DNA from: Codonopsis lanceolata
Lineage: Eukaryota > Streptophyta > Magnoliopsida > Asterales > Campanulaceae
Direction: 5' to 3'
NCBI GenBank assembly: GCA_013146195.2
Contig: CM028378.1
Coordinates: 87,664,295 to 87,728,294 of the forward strand
Length of the DNA: 64,000 bases
The notes under the pieces were generated by a model. It did no database searches and had not been told where the DNA came from. It saw only the letters and a program-made list of their open reading frames with translations. The position numbers and the translations under genes were made by a program. This document shows positions 55,672 to 64,000 of this stretch, one piece after another (the first letter of the stretch is position 1; each line of letters opens with the position of its first letter).

Positions 55672-56358
55672 TGAATAGAAGAGTTTGTTGTCATTGTGGA
55701 AGGATGACTGTTATGCGGACATCATGGACATATCAAAATCCAGGAAGAATGTTCTTAGGTTGTGAAAGATATAAAACAAGGAATTTATTTTATGTGATTA
55801 ATTAAGGGTTAAATCTCAATTTGGTTACCCTACTTTCAGCCAAAATTCATTAAGCTCACTTTACTCTTTTTTTCCTCAATTTAATCACTCTACTTTCACA
55901 TAATTAGCACGTTTTTCTCTCTATCCATATATTTGGATAAAAATTTTAATTTTTTTAGGAAAATCAAAAAATACCCTTACTAAATTTGGAGGTTTTGAGG
56001 TTCTCCTTCTCCTCTCAAACATAATTTCTTATTGTGTGACTTGAATTTGTCAACACACCTTTCAAAGGTAAGGGGCATTATTGTTATTTTAAAGATTTTC
56101 ATCCAACTTAACTAACGGAAATGACTCTAGTGACTTTATTGACTTTCAAAGCCAAGTAGAGTGATTAAATTGAGGAAAAAAGAGTAGAGTGAGCTTAATA
56201 AATTTTGGCCGAAAGTAGAGTAACCAAATTGATATTTAAACCATTAACTAACTAATTAATTTTGCTAGAAAATAAAATATGTTTTAATCAACTGATTTTT
56301 TTTGTTCTTGTAGACAGAAGGGGAATGCAAATTTTTCCTTTGGTATGATCCTCCTCCT
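55672..56358 (+). pseudogene. GRF-type zinc-finger gene fragment, split around a MITE
   Basis: The first part (55672-55778) reads MNRRVCCHCGRMTVMRTSWT then YQNPGRMFLGCERYK, with the CxCG, SWT and NPGR-x-F-x-x-C landmarks of the GRF zinc finger. The last part (56314-56358) reads TEGECKFFLWYDPPP and a stop, completing the domain (C-x-F-F-x-W-x-D). Between them lie about 535 bases holding a MITE and ending TTCTTGTAG, a good splice acceptor. The donor side (AAACAAGGAATT) has no GT, so splicing may be lost. GRF fingers occur in nucleic acid enzymes and in many plant transposon-derived genes. Upstream in-frame sequence from 55548 shows no further domain. Confidence 0.65.
55806..56242. mobile_element. 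Mutator-like MITE with long terminal inverted repeats
   Basis: The left end GGGTTAAATCTCAATTTGGTTACC and the right end (reverse complement) are inverted copies over roughly 95 bases, for example TTAAGCTCACTTTACTCTTT against AAAGAGTAGAGTGAGCTTAA. Flanks are ATTAATTAA (55797-55805) and ATTAACTAA (56243-56251), a 9-base duplication with one mismatch, as expected for Mutator-like elements. It is 437 bp long with no coding. Confidence 0.8.
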
Positions 56359-56518
56359 TAGAAAGTCGTGGAAAGTAACAAATGTCTTTGGTTTTGTTTG
56401 GTGATATATCATGCTTGTTCAACTTACTCTTTATCTTAGTCATAATTGGGTCGGACTAAGCTATTGTGTAGTATAGAAATATAATGAAATATGGTTACTT
56501 GTGTGGTGGTTTTAACTT

Positions 56519-57105
56519 TGATGTACATATTTTGGATCCGCCTTTTTTTTTTTTTAGGGAAGCAGGGCGGCACCTGCGAGAATTTATTAAATAAGAAAAA
56601 AGAAAACAAACTTGAGGGGGACAACCAGCCTTACCCTTTGAACGGGGGGACAGAGGAGTCTAACCTCCAAAAGGAAATACAACAGAACAAAGGACTCAAG
56701 AAATTCGAACATAAGGAGTTTTTCTAGCATCTAAAATAATAAGACCTTTAATAACACGGGGGGTATCGAAATCCGAATGGAAAGAAGAGTCTGCCTGAGA
56801 ATCACAAGCCAAATTAGCAAGGCTATCTGCAACTTTATTAGCTTCCCCGAAACAATGCTTGAACGAATAGCGACCTTGAATTTGAAGCCGAAAAATGTCT
56901 CGGAATAGATAAGCATATTCCCAAGGATATTTATGGTTCATGTTAATGCTGTCATGAATAACCTTGGAATCAATGGTGTTTTGGGCCTCGTTTAATGACC
57001 CATTGTATTTTACATGGTGTCCGAAGTATTGGGCTGGGCTCGTGTGCAACGGGTTGAACCCATTCCCTCATGTATAAATAACCCCCTCTAGTTCATAGAG
57101 TAGGG

Positions 57106-57145
<40 letters not shown>

Positions 57146-57387
57146 GACTAAGAATCACACACGCACTTGGGGGCAACGCATCATCTCTTTTATACTTAGT
57201 GTACTGATAAACATGTCGGAGGATTTTTCGTGAGGACCCTCCCCACCGACTCATGGTGTTCTTTCACAAATTAATGTAGCCAGATATCCACCAATGACGA
57301 TGATGTCACCACCGGAACACAACTCCGACGACCCATGTCTGAAGCTATCTTCGGCACCCCCGGTATGAAATTTTTGTTGATACATCA
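56519..57387 (+). repeat. 5' LTR of the TRIM-like element, split by a LINE
   Basis: TATA-like TGTATAAATAAC at about 57071-57082, a CT microsatellite at 57111-57141 and a 3' end TTGATACATCA. A LINE fragment interrupts it at 56543-56970. Confidence 0.8.
56543..56976 (-). mobile_element. 5'-truncated L1 LINE fragment inside the LTR
   Basis: On the minus strand it reads the end of RNase H (TIDSKVIHDSIN, CFGEANKVADSLANLACDSQ, ARKTPYVRIS) and then the same 3' UTR as the LINE at 47-49 kb, ending in a 13-base T run at 56543-56555 on the plus strand. The 5' end is at TCAATGG (56970-56976), which is also present in the uninterrupted LTR at 62246-62252. Confidence 0.85.
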
Positions 57388-57400
57388 ATTGGTTTCATTT

Positions 57401-58202
57401 ACTCGCGGCTAAGCTTCATATTTTCCTCCCGCTCGAGTTTACTCACGGTTGAGTTGTACATAACGCCTGCCTGCACTTACGCTCCCCGCTCAAGTTTACT
57501 CGCGGCTGAGCTTCATATTGTCCTCCTACTCGTGTTTACTCGCGGTTGAGTTGCACACAACTCCTACGTGCGTTTATGCTCCCCACTCAAGTTTACTCAC
57601 GGTTGAATTGTACACAGCACCTACCTGCGCTTATCCTCCCCGCTCGAGTTTACTCACGGCTGAGCTTCATATTGTCCTCCCACTCGAGTTTACCCATGGT
57701 TGAGTTGTACATGAGCACCTACATACGCTAGCTTATGCTCCCTGCTCAAGTTTACTCGTGACTGAGCTTCATGTTGTCCTCCTGCTAGATTTTACTCGCG
57801 GTTGAGTTACACACAGCGCCTACATGCGCTTATGTTCCTCGCTCGAGTTTACTCGCGGCTAAGTTTCGTTTTGCCCACCCACTTGAGTTAACTCGCGATT
57901 GAGTTGTACACAAAGCCTACCTGCGTTTATGCTCCCTGCTCGACTTTACTCACGACAAAGCTCCACATTTTCCTCCCACTTGAGATAACTCGCGGTTGAG
58001 TTGAACACTGAACCTACCTGAACTTATGCTCCCCGCTCGAGTTTACTCACGGTTGTGCTTCATATTGTCCTGCCGTTTGAGTTAACTCGCGGTTGAGTTG
58101 TACACAGCGCCTACCTGCGCTTGTGCTCCCCGCTCAAGTTTACTCGCGGCTTAGCTTCATACTGTCCTCCCGCTCGAGTTTCCTCGCGATTGAGTTGTAC
58201 AC
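57401..58202 (+). repeat. Tandem array A of the TRIM-like element
   Basis: Units of about 97 bp made of two related halves: CTCGAGTTTACTCGCGGCTG followed by AGCTTCATATTGTCC, and CTCGAGTTTACTCGCGGTTG followed by AGTTGTACACAGCGCCTACC. About eight units with variable half-unit losses. The array resumes at 61568-61690 after an inserted solo LTR. Confidence 0.85.
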
Positions 58203-59222
58203 TGTGACGACCCGGATTCTGGAATAGAATCCCAAGGTCGTGCCGCTAGGACAAGGCAAAAAGAGGACAAGCACTTGTAAAACAGTAGTGCGAGTCGAAC
58301 AGTTGAGCTAACGAGCTCAAATAAAGGTAGTTAAGCCATACTAAAATACGGGTTTACAAAAATCGAATCTGCGGAAGCGATAAGGAAAGAAAGTTCCAAG
58401 CTGTGAAGCTCGAAACCAAAGTCAAAGAAACAAAGAGAGACATTAATCTCCCGAAGGGGAAAACAAAACTCGCGTGCCGCAACATTGCGAGCGAACAAAC
58501 CATCGGCGTTCGGTGGCGTTTTTACCGAATTAACACGATATAACAATCACCCACGGCTAAAGCATACCGGGGTTAAACAACAACAACAACTACTAGAATA
58601 AAGAAAAGCCCCAAAGCTACTACGTGCCCGGGAGAAAACTGAAATAAAAACTAGATCCAAGAACAACGGCACGACACAACACGTCGGCCCAAGGAGGATA
58701 CAATACAAAAACCCAAGTGATCTACCCGAATGTAAAGTCTAAATAACTTTACAATACAGCGATCTCACAATAATAGAAAAGTATGATATACAAATGAGGA
58801 TGCTAAAATAGATAGAACTCCACAAGCTACAACGCGGGGAAGTCGGCTGCTACAATCACGAACACACAATCTAATCTCGATGTATCGATCAGCTGTGATC
58901 TGCTACAGTCACGATCTATTCGGCCTCAACTCGGCTACCAAAACTGCAACTAGAAAACAAAGTACGGGATGAGTCATAATGACCTAGTACACTGCTACAA
59001 GAGATATATAACATATAATTATGTAACATCAAAGAAATAAAGGTGTCATTTTATAAATGACAGAAAACCCGTGAAGAGGCGTTGTATCGCTTAGATACTC
59101 CACAAGATAATCATTTCTTCTTACTTACTAGACCATCCAAATGAACCAGGGTGTAATTCCCTGTTCAAATACAAATCAAATGAATTAGACCGCAGTTCCC
59201 ATAAAAACATCATATGCAAGTG

Positions 59223-59272
<50 letters not shown>

Positions 59273-61567
59273 TAGTCAAACTGTCCATAGAATCATTAAG
59301 TATAAGTGTGCATAATTATATATATACACATCAAGTCTTTCATAGAATCATAATGTACAAGTATGTATACTTACAGATATACACCTCAAGTATTTTAATA
59401 ATACACAATCAAGATAAACACAGTCAATTAGATCGTATGTTCAGCTAACACTTTGTTATCACATAAGTGCCCATAGTAAGCCACATAAGGGATAGAAACG
59501 GTACCGAATCATTGTCGTTGTGTCGCTCCTGCAATCATAATCGTTAAACACTTCGTGCTGTCAGATGTACGTGATGGATACATCGACATACCGAGGGATA
59601 CTCGGGCCAATTTAGCATAATCCATGCGCTCTATGGGTTACGACAATGGGCTAACTTCCCCATTGTGGCCAACAGTGGAGGGTGTGTGAATTGTCTCCGG
59701 TATGGCGATGCATAGCAATCACGAGTCCCATAACTCGTGAAGACGATGTATCATCCCACCATTAACACATGAAATCAAATAATGACAGCTGGACTTACAT
59801 GCAATGTACAAGTAGATGTTTACTTGCCAATTCTCAAGTAGATATAATGATCTACCAAACTCATACGATTATGCACATTGTTACAAACATCACAAAACCA
59901 CAATAGAAGCTCAATTAAGTCTCTAAATCACAAGTGTCAAATTGTCCACTCTATTCGATTCAAGTCCTAAAAGCAAGTAATCCAGTCAAAGGGAATATAA
60001 TTATCACAGGATCTCACCAGGATCCTCGTAAGGTTCAATTGTTCCTTAAGCTCGACTCCGTTGAGTCTTTACTACAATTCCAACCAAATAGAGTTTGAAC
60101 ACTATATGTATTCCAAGACTCTTTTCTATGTGTCTCGTTTGAGGCATAGCTAGGTTCTTGTTCCATTTAGGAACCCTAGTTCACAAATCACTAAGTCATG
60201 CACGACTGGGAAGTTTAAGTTGATAAATGTCAATTCAAGCCTTAGATCAATTCAAGTTTGTAATTCCACATGTTAATGGAATCCATAAATCAATGCATGT
60301 TGATAATTCAATAGGAGTATATTCATGAAAGCAAGAAACACAATATGCTTCTCAAGTCATATCATTAAATCACGTAGAAGAACCAATTCTTGCCAAGGTA
60401 AAAACCATGCTTTTAAATCACGATATCAAATATACACACACAGTATTCCATATTCAATTATGAAACCAAGTTAAGTCATAACTTAACCATCCGTTCATCA
60501 TGTACTATCCAATACTACTCCGTTAGTCGAGGATCATGAAGCCATTCACTAAACTCTTCCCAGAATAATAATTTATTCTATAACCCAAAAGTCCGTAATA
60601 ATCAAAGACTTAAGCAACGCAAGAGGGAAGACGATTTGTAAGGTCAACCATACTGGAAAGTCCTAGATAAAAACTTAGTTATCCTTGTGACATAAACAAA
60701 TAGACTCTATGTAGAGAGTACTAAAGTAACCCCAATCCAATACATCTCATAGAATAGTTCTCAAATTCAATATCTCGGGTTCCCCAAAAATATTAACAAG
60801 GAAACTCTAGAGAGTCGGTATTCAACCAATAATAATCTCATTTCCTTAGGTTTCATACAGGTGTAGATTACATTCTTACAAGTCATGGGACTTCGTTGAA
60901 GTCCGACAAGTATCAATAGTTCTAATTTATAATTAAACCAATTCAAATGTCTTTCATTCGGGTCACTCATTTGCGACCCATATATAACCAATCCAAACAT
61001 TAGAGATAATCTCGGACTTAACATCACTCAAAAGCCTCCATTAGAGTCCTAAGCCACAAATCAACCTTAACACCAATTCGGTCTCACCCGATCAAATCTC
61101 AAGATTTCGGATTAAGATTCAAGTCGGGCTGGCCGAACATCTCCCATGATGTTCGGTTGTCAAGTTGGAACGATGATTCGAGTCAAAAACGAAGCCAAGT
61201 GGGTCCAGGACTGAAGGTGAAGCACACGTTGGGTAAATGCAACTCAATGAAACATAAAAGATGTGTATTAAGGCCTTGGGATACTCAATAGAACATCACA
61301 ACAAATGGAGGAATGACTTAGGGTACAACGTCACACAAAAGAACTACGCGAGAAAACTCTCAATCGAGTCAAGAAACGAACAGCGTCAGTTTACAACTTG
61401 TAACTTTAACTAGTTAAAGTCTATGAAACATATAGAATTAGGGTATTGGCTTCTAGGTAGCCTACCTACACAAATCAAGGTTCTTTCCTCATGTCAAGTA
61501 TGCGAGGTCACGGTTAAACGATACGCAAAACGAGAAGGTCAAATACACGAAGGTTCAGGGTCTTACA
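58203..61567 (-). mobile_element. Tekay-type solo LTR with perfect 5-bp target duplication
   Basis: On the minus strand it starts TGTAAGACCCTGAACC and ends CCGGGTCGTCACA, 3365 bp. The flanks are TACAC on both sides (58198-58202 and 61568-61572). The ends resemble the LTRs at 15137-18174, but the sequence is a different subfamily. No gene inside; an AT microsatellite lies at 59229-59271. Confidence 0.9.
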
Positions 61568-61690
61568 TACACAGCACCTACCTACGCTTACGATCCCCAC
61601 TCGAGTACACTCGCGGCTAAGCTCTACATTGTCCTCCTACTTGAGTTAACTCGCGGTTGAGTTTTACACTCGCCTACCTACGCTTATGCT
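61568..61690 (+). repeat. Continuation of tandem array A
   Basis: CACTCGAGTACACTCGCGGC and the following half unit match the array at 57401-58202, which was split by the solo LTR. Confidence 0.85.
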
Positions 61691-61692
61691 CG

Positions 61693-62000
61693 AGGTAGTT
61701 CCACTCGCGAAGTCGAGTAAAATAACTTGACCTTGGCCCAAGTGGCGTTCTGCTCGCTAGCTTTTCAAAAGGTAATCTCGCTCGCAAAGTCGAGTAAAAG
61801 GACTTGACCTTGGCCCAAGTGGCGTTCTATTTGCTAGCTTTTTAAAAGGTAGTCCCGCTCGCGAAGTCGATTAATAGGACTTGATCTTGGCCCAAGTCGC
61901 GCTCTGTTCGCTAGCTTTTTAAAGGTAGTTCCGCTCGCAAAGTTGAGTAAAAGGACTTGACCTTGGCCCAAGTGGCGCTTTGCTCGCTATAGAATGGAAC
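61693..62000 (+). repeat. Tandem array B of the TRIM-like element, 77-bp unit
   Basis: Four units start at 61693, 61771, 61848 and 61924, each with GGTAGTTCCGCTCGCGAAGT, ACTTGACCTTGGCCCAAGTG and GCTCGCTAGCTTTT. The unit is unrelated to array A apart from CTCGC phrases. Confidence 0.9.
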
Positions 62001-62218
62001 TTATACAATCAAGTTTATAAGGCTTACTGGTTGATCAAAATGTACAATGACGGTCAAAAGCGATCAAAGTCGTGACTCATTTCAGCACTTCTGTTACCAT
62101 ATCTGCCAAGGTTAAAGTGATTAAGCCTCGGCTATCCCGAGAATTGAAAGGGAACCATGAGTGAATAGTAATCCTTACCCTCAAGATGAATCTCAAAGAA
62201 TAATTAGTAGGGGGCTAA
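62001..62218 (+). other. Unique 3' part of the TRIM-like element with polypurine tract
   Basis: Nonrepetitive sequence ending AGTAGGGGGCTAA just before the 3' LTR; AGGGGG is the likely polypurine tract. Confidence 0.5.
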
Positions 62219-62377
62219 TGATGTGCATATTTTGGATCCCCCTCAATGGCGCTTTGGGCCTCGTTTAATGGCCCACTGTATTTTACATGGTGCCAAAGGA
62301 TTGGGCCAGGTCCATGCACAACGGGTTGAACCCATTCCCTTAGGTATAAAGAGCCCCCTCTAGTTCATAGAATAGGG

Positions 62378-62427
<50 letters not shown>

Positions 62428-62673
62428 CTGACTGAGAATCACACACGCACTTGGGGGGCTACGTGTCCTCTCTTTTATACTTAGTGTACTGATAAACACG
62501 CCGGAGGGTTTTTGGTGGGGACCCTCCCCGCCGACTCACGGTGTTTATTTTATAGATTATTATAACCAGATATCCTCCAACAATGATGATGTCACCGCTG
62601 GAACACAACTCCGACGACCCATGTCCGACGCTATCTTCGGCACCCCTGGTATGAAACTTTTTTGGATACATCA
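62219..62673 (+). repeat. 3' LTR of the TRIM-like element (455 bp)
   Basis: Starts TGATGTGCATATTTTGGATC and ends TTGGATACATCA. CT microsatellite at 62381-62423. It is the uninterrupted version of the left LTR and shows the empty LINE site near 62240-62252. Confidence 0.85.
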
Positions 62674-62901
62674 ACTTTGTTATTGGATATATATTTAAAT
62701 AGATATTATATAAGAGAATAATATATTTATATTTATTTGTAAATATATTTTCCTAATTTACTTATATTTAGGTCTTCTAATCCCTTTTGTATTTGGACTC
62801 TCTAGGTTAACTTGTGTAACAAGTATTGTAATCCTATAAATATGTTCACCATATCAATGGAAAGACTATGTCATTATTCATAAACTTTATTATTTCCTAC
62901 A

Positions 62902-62913
62902 TAGTATCAGAGC
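62902..62913 (+). promoter_or_regulatory. Copia primer-binding site
   Basis: TAGTATCAGAGC differs by one base from the initiator-Met site TGGTATCAGAGC. Confidence 0.8.
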
Positions 62914-63014
62914 TCCGACTCTCCAAACCCTAAAACCACCAAACTTCCGTAACCCTAAACTATCACTGCCCGCTCACATCTGGTTGCCGTTCTTCTTCCT
63001 TTCCTAGGTATAGC

Positions 63015-63677
63015 ATGGCCTCCAACACCATCACCGTCCAAGACCCCACCAACACCACCAAAACCTACCAACTCATCAATATCTCAAACCACAATATCAC
63101 CAAACTTACCCTCACTAGCTATCTTGCCTTGAAGCTTCTGGTTGAATCCACGCTCATCGGGTATCATCTGTACAAGTTCGTTAATGGAACCTCCCCCTGT
63201 CCTCCAACTACCATCACTGCCAATAGTGTGTAGGTCCCTAACCTGGCTTACGTCCCATGGATGCGACAAGATAAACTGTTGTTTGGTATTCTTGTCGGCT
63301 TCCTCACCCCACCTCTGGTGCCGCTCATTGGCCAAGTGGCAACCACTCGGGATGTCTGGATTATCCTCACCAACACATTTACTCGCCCCTCTCGTGGTCA
63401 TATCAAACAAATTAAGGACCAGCTCAAGCGGGCTACAAAGGGTTCTTAGTCAATCTCTGAATATATGTAAATCATCAAAGGCAAATTTGATGAGCTTGCA
63501 GCCCTCGGCAAATCTCTCGCCATGAGGATCTTATAGAAACAATGTTAGGCGGCATGGGTAAGGACTATCGTCAGGTCATTGACGTGATTGAAGGCCGCGA
63601 TACTCCCATTCCTTTGATGAACTCCACGAGAAGCTCATCATTCATGAGCATATTATGAAGCAATCTACCTTTACTCC
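63015..63677 (+). pseudogene. Copia gag remnant
   Basis: 63015-63233 reads MASNTITVQDPTNTTKTYQL then ITKLTLTSYLALKLLVESTL and IGYHLYKFVNGTSPCPP, the N-terminus of Copia gag (the usual NY-x-x-W is SYLALK here). After a stop and frame change the UBN2-like part follows (YVPWMRQDKLLFGILVGFLT; WIILTNTFTRPSRGHIKQIK). A stop after RATKGS and a frameshift near 63.53 kb follow. The last codons before the junction read STFTP. Start chosen at the Met 101 bases after the primer site, typical for Copia. Confidence 0.8.
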
Positions 63678-64000
63678 TGTGACAGCCCGACCCGGACCCC
63701 AATGCGAGATCCCGAGTCGTGCCGTCCAAATAGGCAAGATACAAGCATGCGCAAGTAGGATAATAAAATTCATGTGGCGCAACATCGCATACAAATAACA
63801 ACTCGGCTACACTTGGCCGGAAAATAACTTAAAATAAACAAGTCATCGGCGACGTTACAGCCGGAACCCAACAACTACTCCTACAATTATAACACATGCA
63901 TATAATAACCTCAACGGCCACAACATGCCGGAGACAACAACAACAATAATATTTAAAAGAGCTTAAGCGGAAGGAACTGTAGTGAACCAATAACATATAA
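63678..64000 (-). mobile_element. Tekay-type LTR, continuing past the window
   Basis: Begins TGTGACAGCCCGACCCGG (the CA end of an LTR on the minus strand) directly inside Copia gag. It aligns with 7985-8330 nearly base for base by eye (for example AATTCATGTGGCGCAACAT), so it is the same subfamily as the minus-strand chromovirus. Confidence 0.8.

Larger units (their letters stand above)
56519..62673 (+). mobile_element. TRIM-like non-autonomous LTR element filled with tandem repeats
   Basis: Direct repeats at 56519-57387 and 62219-62673 both start TGATGTRCATATTTTGGATC and end GATACATCA, so they are LTRs of about 440-455 bp (the left one enlarged by a LINE). The internal part contains only two tandem arrays and an inserted solo LTR. 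AACTT precedes the left LTR and AACTTTG overlaps the right end, consistent with a target duplication to within one base. There is no gag or pol. Net size without insertions is about 2.3 kb. Confidence 0.75.
62674..63677 (+). mobile_element. Copia-type retrotransposon 5' end
   Basis: LTR end TTTCCTACA at 62893-62901, preceded by a TATA-like CTATAAATATG at about 62834. It is followed by the primer site and gag. The LTR is cut on its left by the TRIM-like element; the upstream LTR part should lie just before 56519 but was not delimited. Gag is cut at 63678 by another LTR. Confidence 0.75.

Noticed and set aside
57518..57731. Open frames in tandem array A with repeated VELHTAP-like peptides
   Set aside because: Peptide periodicity follows the DNA array; units vary in length without regard to frame.
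57401..58202. CRISPR-like array
   Set aside because: Units are contiguous without unique spacers, and the setting is a plant retroelement.

Overview
The window is a transposon graveyard from a plant nuclear genome, probably a eudicot draft assembly (two 100-N gaps at 3830-3929 and 40649-40748). The evidence is the set of plant-only repeat lineages: Tat/Ogre-type Ty3 elements with an extra RNase H and an antisense ORF, Tekay/Del-type chromoviruses with LTRs of about 3 kb, an Athila-type element with a tRNA-Asp-like primer site, a plant L1 LINE with an RNase H tail, a Copia gag, a Mutator-like MITE and a TRIM-like element. I cannot name the species. I see no intact host gene; the only non-retroelement coding trace is a GRF zinc-finger fragment near 55.7-56.4 kb.

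Layout. 1-3829: 3' half of a Tat element, pol on the minus strand, with a plus-strand antisense ORF. After the first gap, 3930-10803: a decayed Tekay-type element on the minus strand (integrase, RNase H, RT, protease, gag, 5' LTR). It sits inside the 5' LTR (10804-12077) of a plus-strand Tekay-type element without pol (3' LTR 15137-18174). That element in turn sits just inside the 5' LTR (18175-20063) of a plus-strand Tat element, whose gag-pro-RT-RH-aRH-INT remnants run to 28440 and whose antisense ORF runs to 29901. The two Tat pol regions form a large inverted pair.

29902-46554: an Athila-type composite with three LTRs. LTR1, gag, protease, RT, RNase H, integrase and an env-like region lead to LTR2 (41306-42476); a second copy of the 3' region then leads to LTR3 (45296-46554). 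46555-47435 is an LTR-like segment abutting an L1 LINE (47436-49646). 49647-52932 is AT-rich sequence with minisatellites. 52933-54889 is a Tat solo LTR with a perfect target duplication. 55672-56358 is a GRF fragment interrupted by a MITE. 56519-62673 is a TRIM-like element made mostly of tandem repeats, itself hit by a LINE and a 3.4 kb Tekay solo LTR. 62674-63677 is a Copia LTR end and gag, cut at 63678 by another Tekay-type LTR that runs off the window.

The most interesting structures are regulatory rather than coding. The Tat LTR leader holds a series of hairpins whose stems change in a compensatory way. A 20-nt dyad lies about 150 nt upstream of a TATA box in Athila LTR1 and LTR3 and again in an internal block ahead of the env-like region. 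Two Tekay-type elements share the same abnormal primer-binding site. A domesticated-type (plant mobile domain-like) ORF runs antisense and convergent to pol in both Tat copies. Almost every coding region carries stops or frameshifts; coordinates of decayed genes are approximate.
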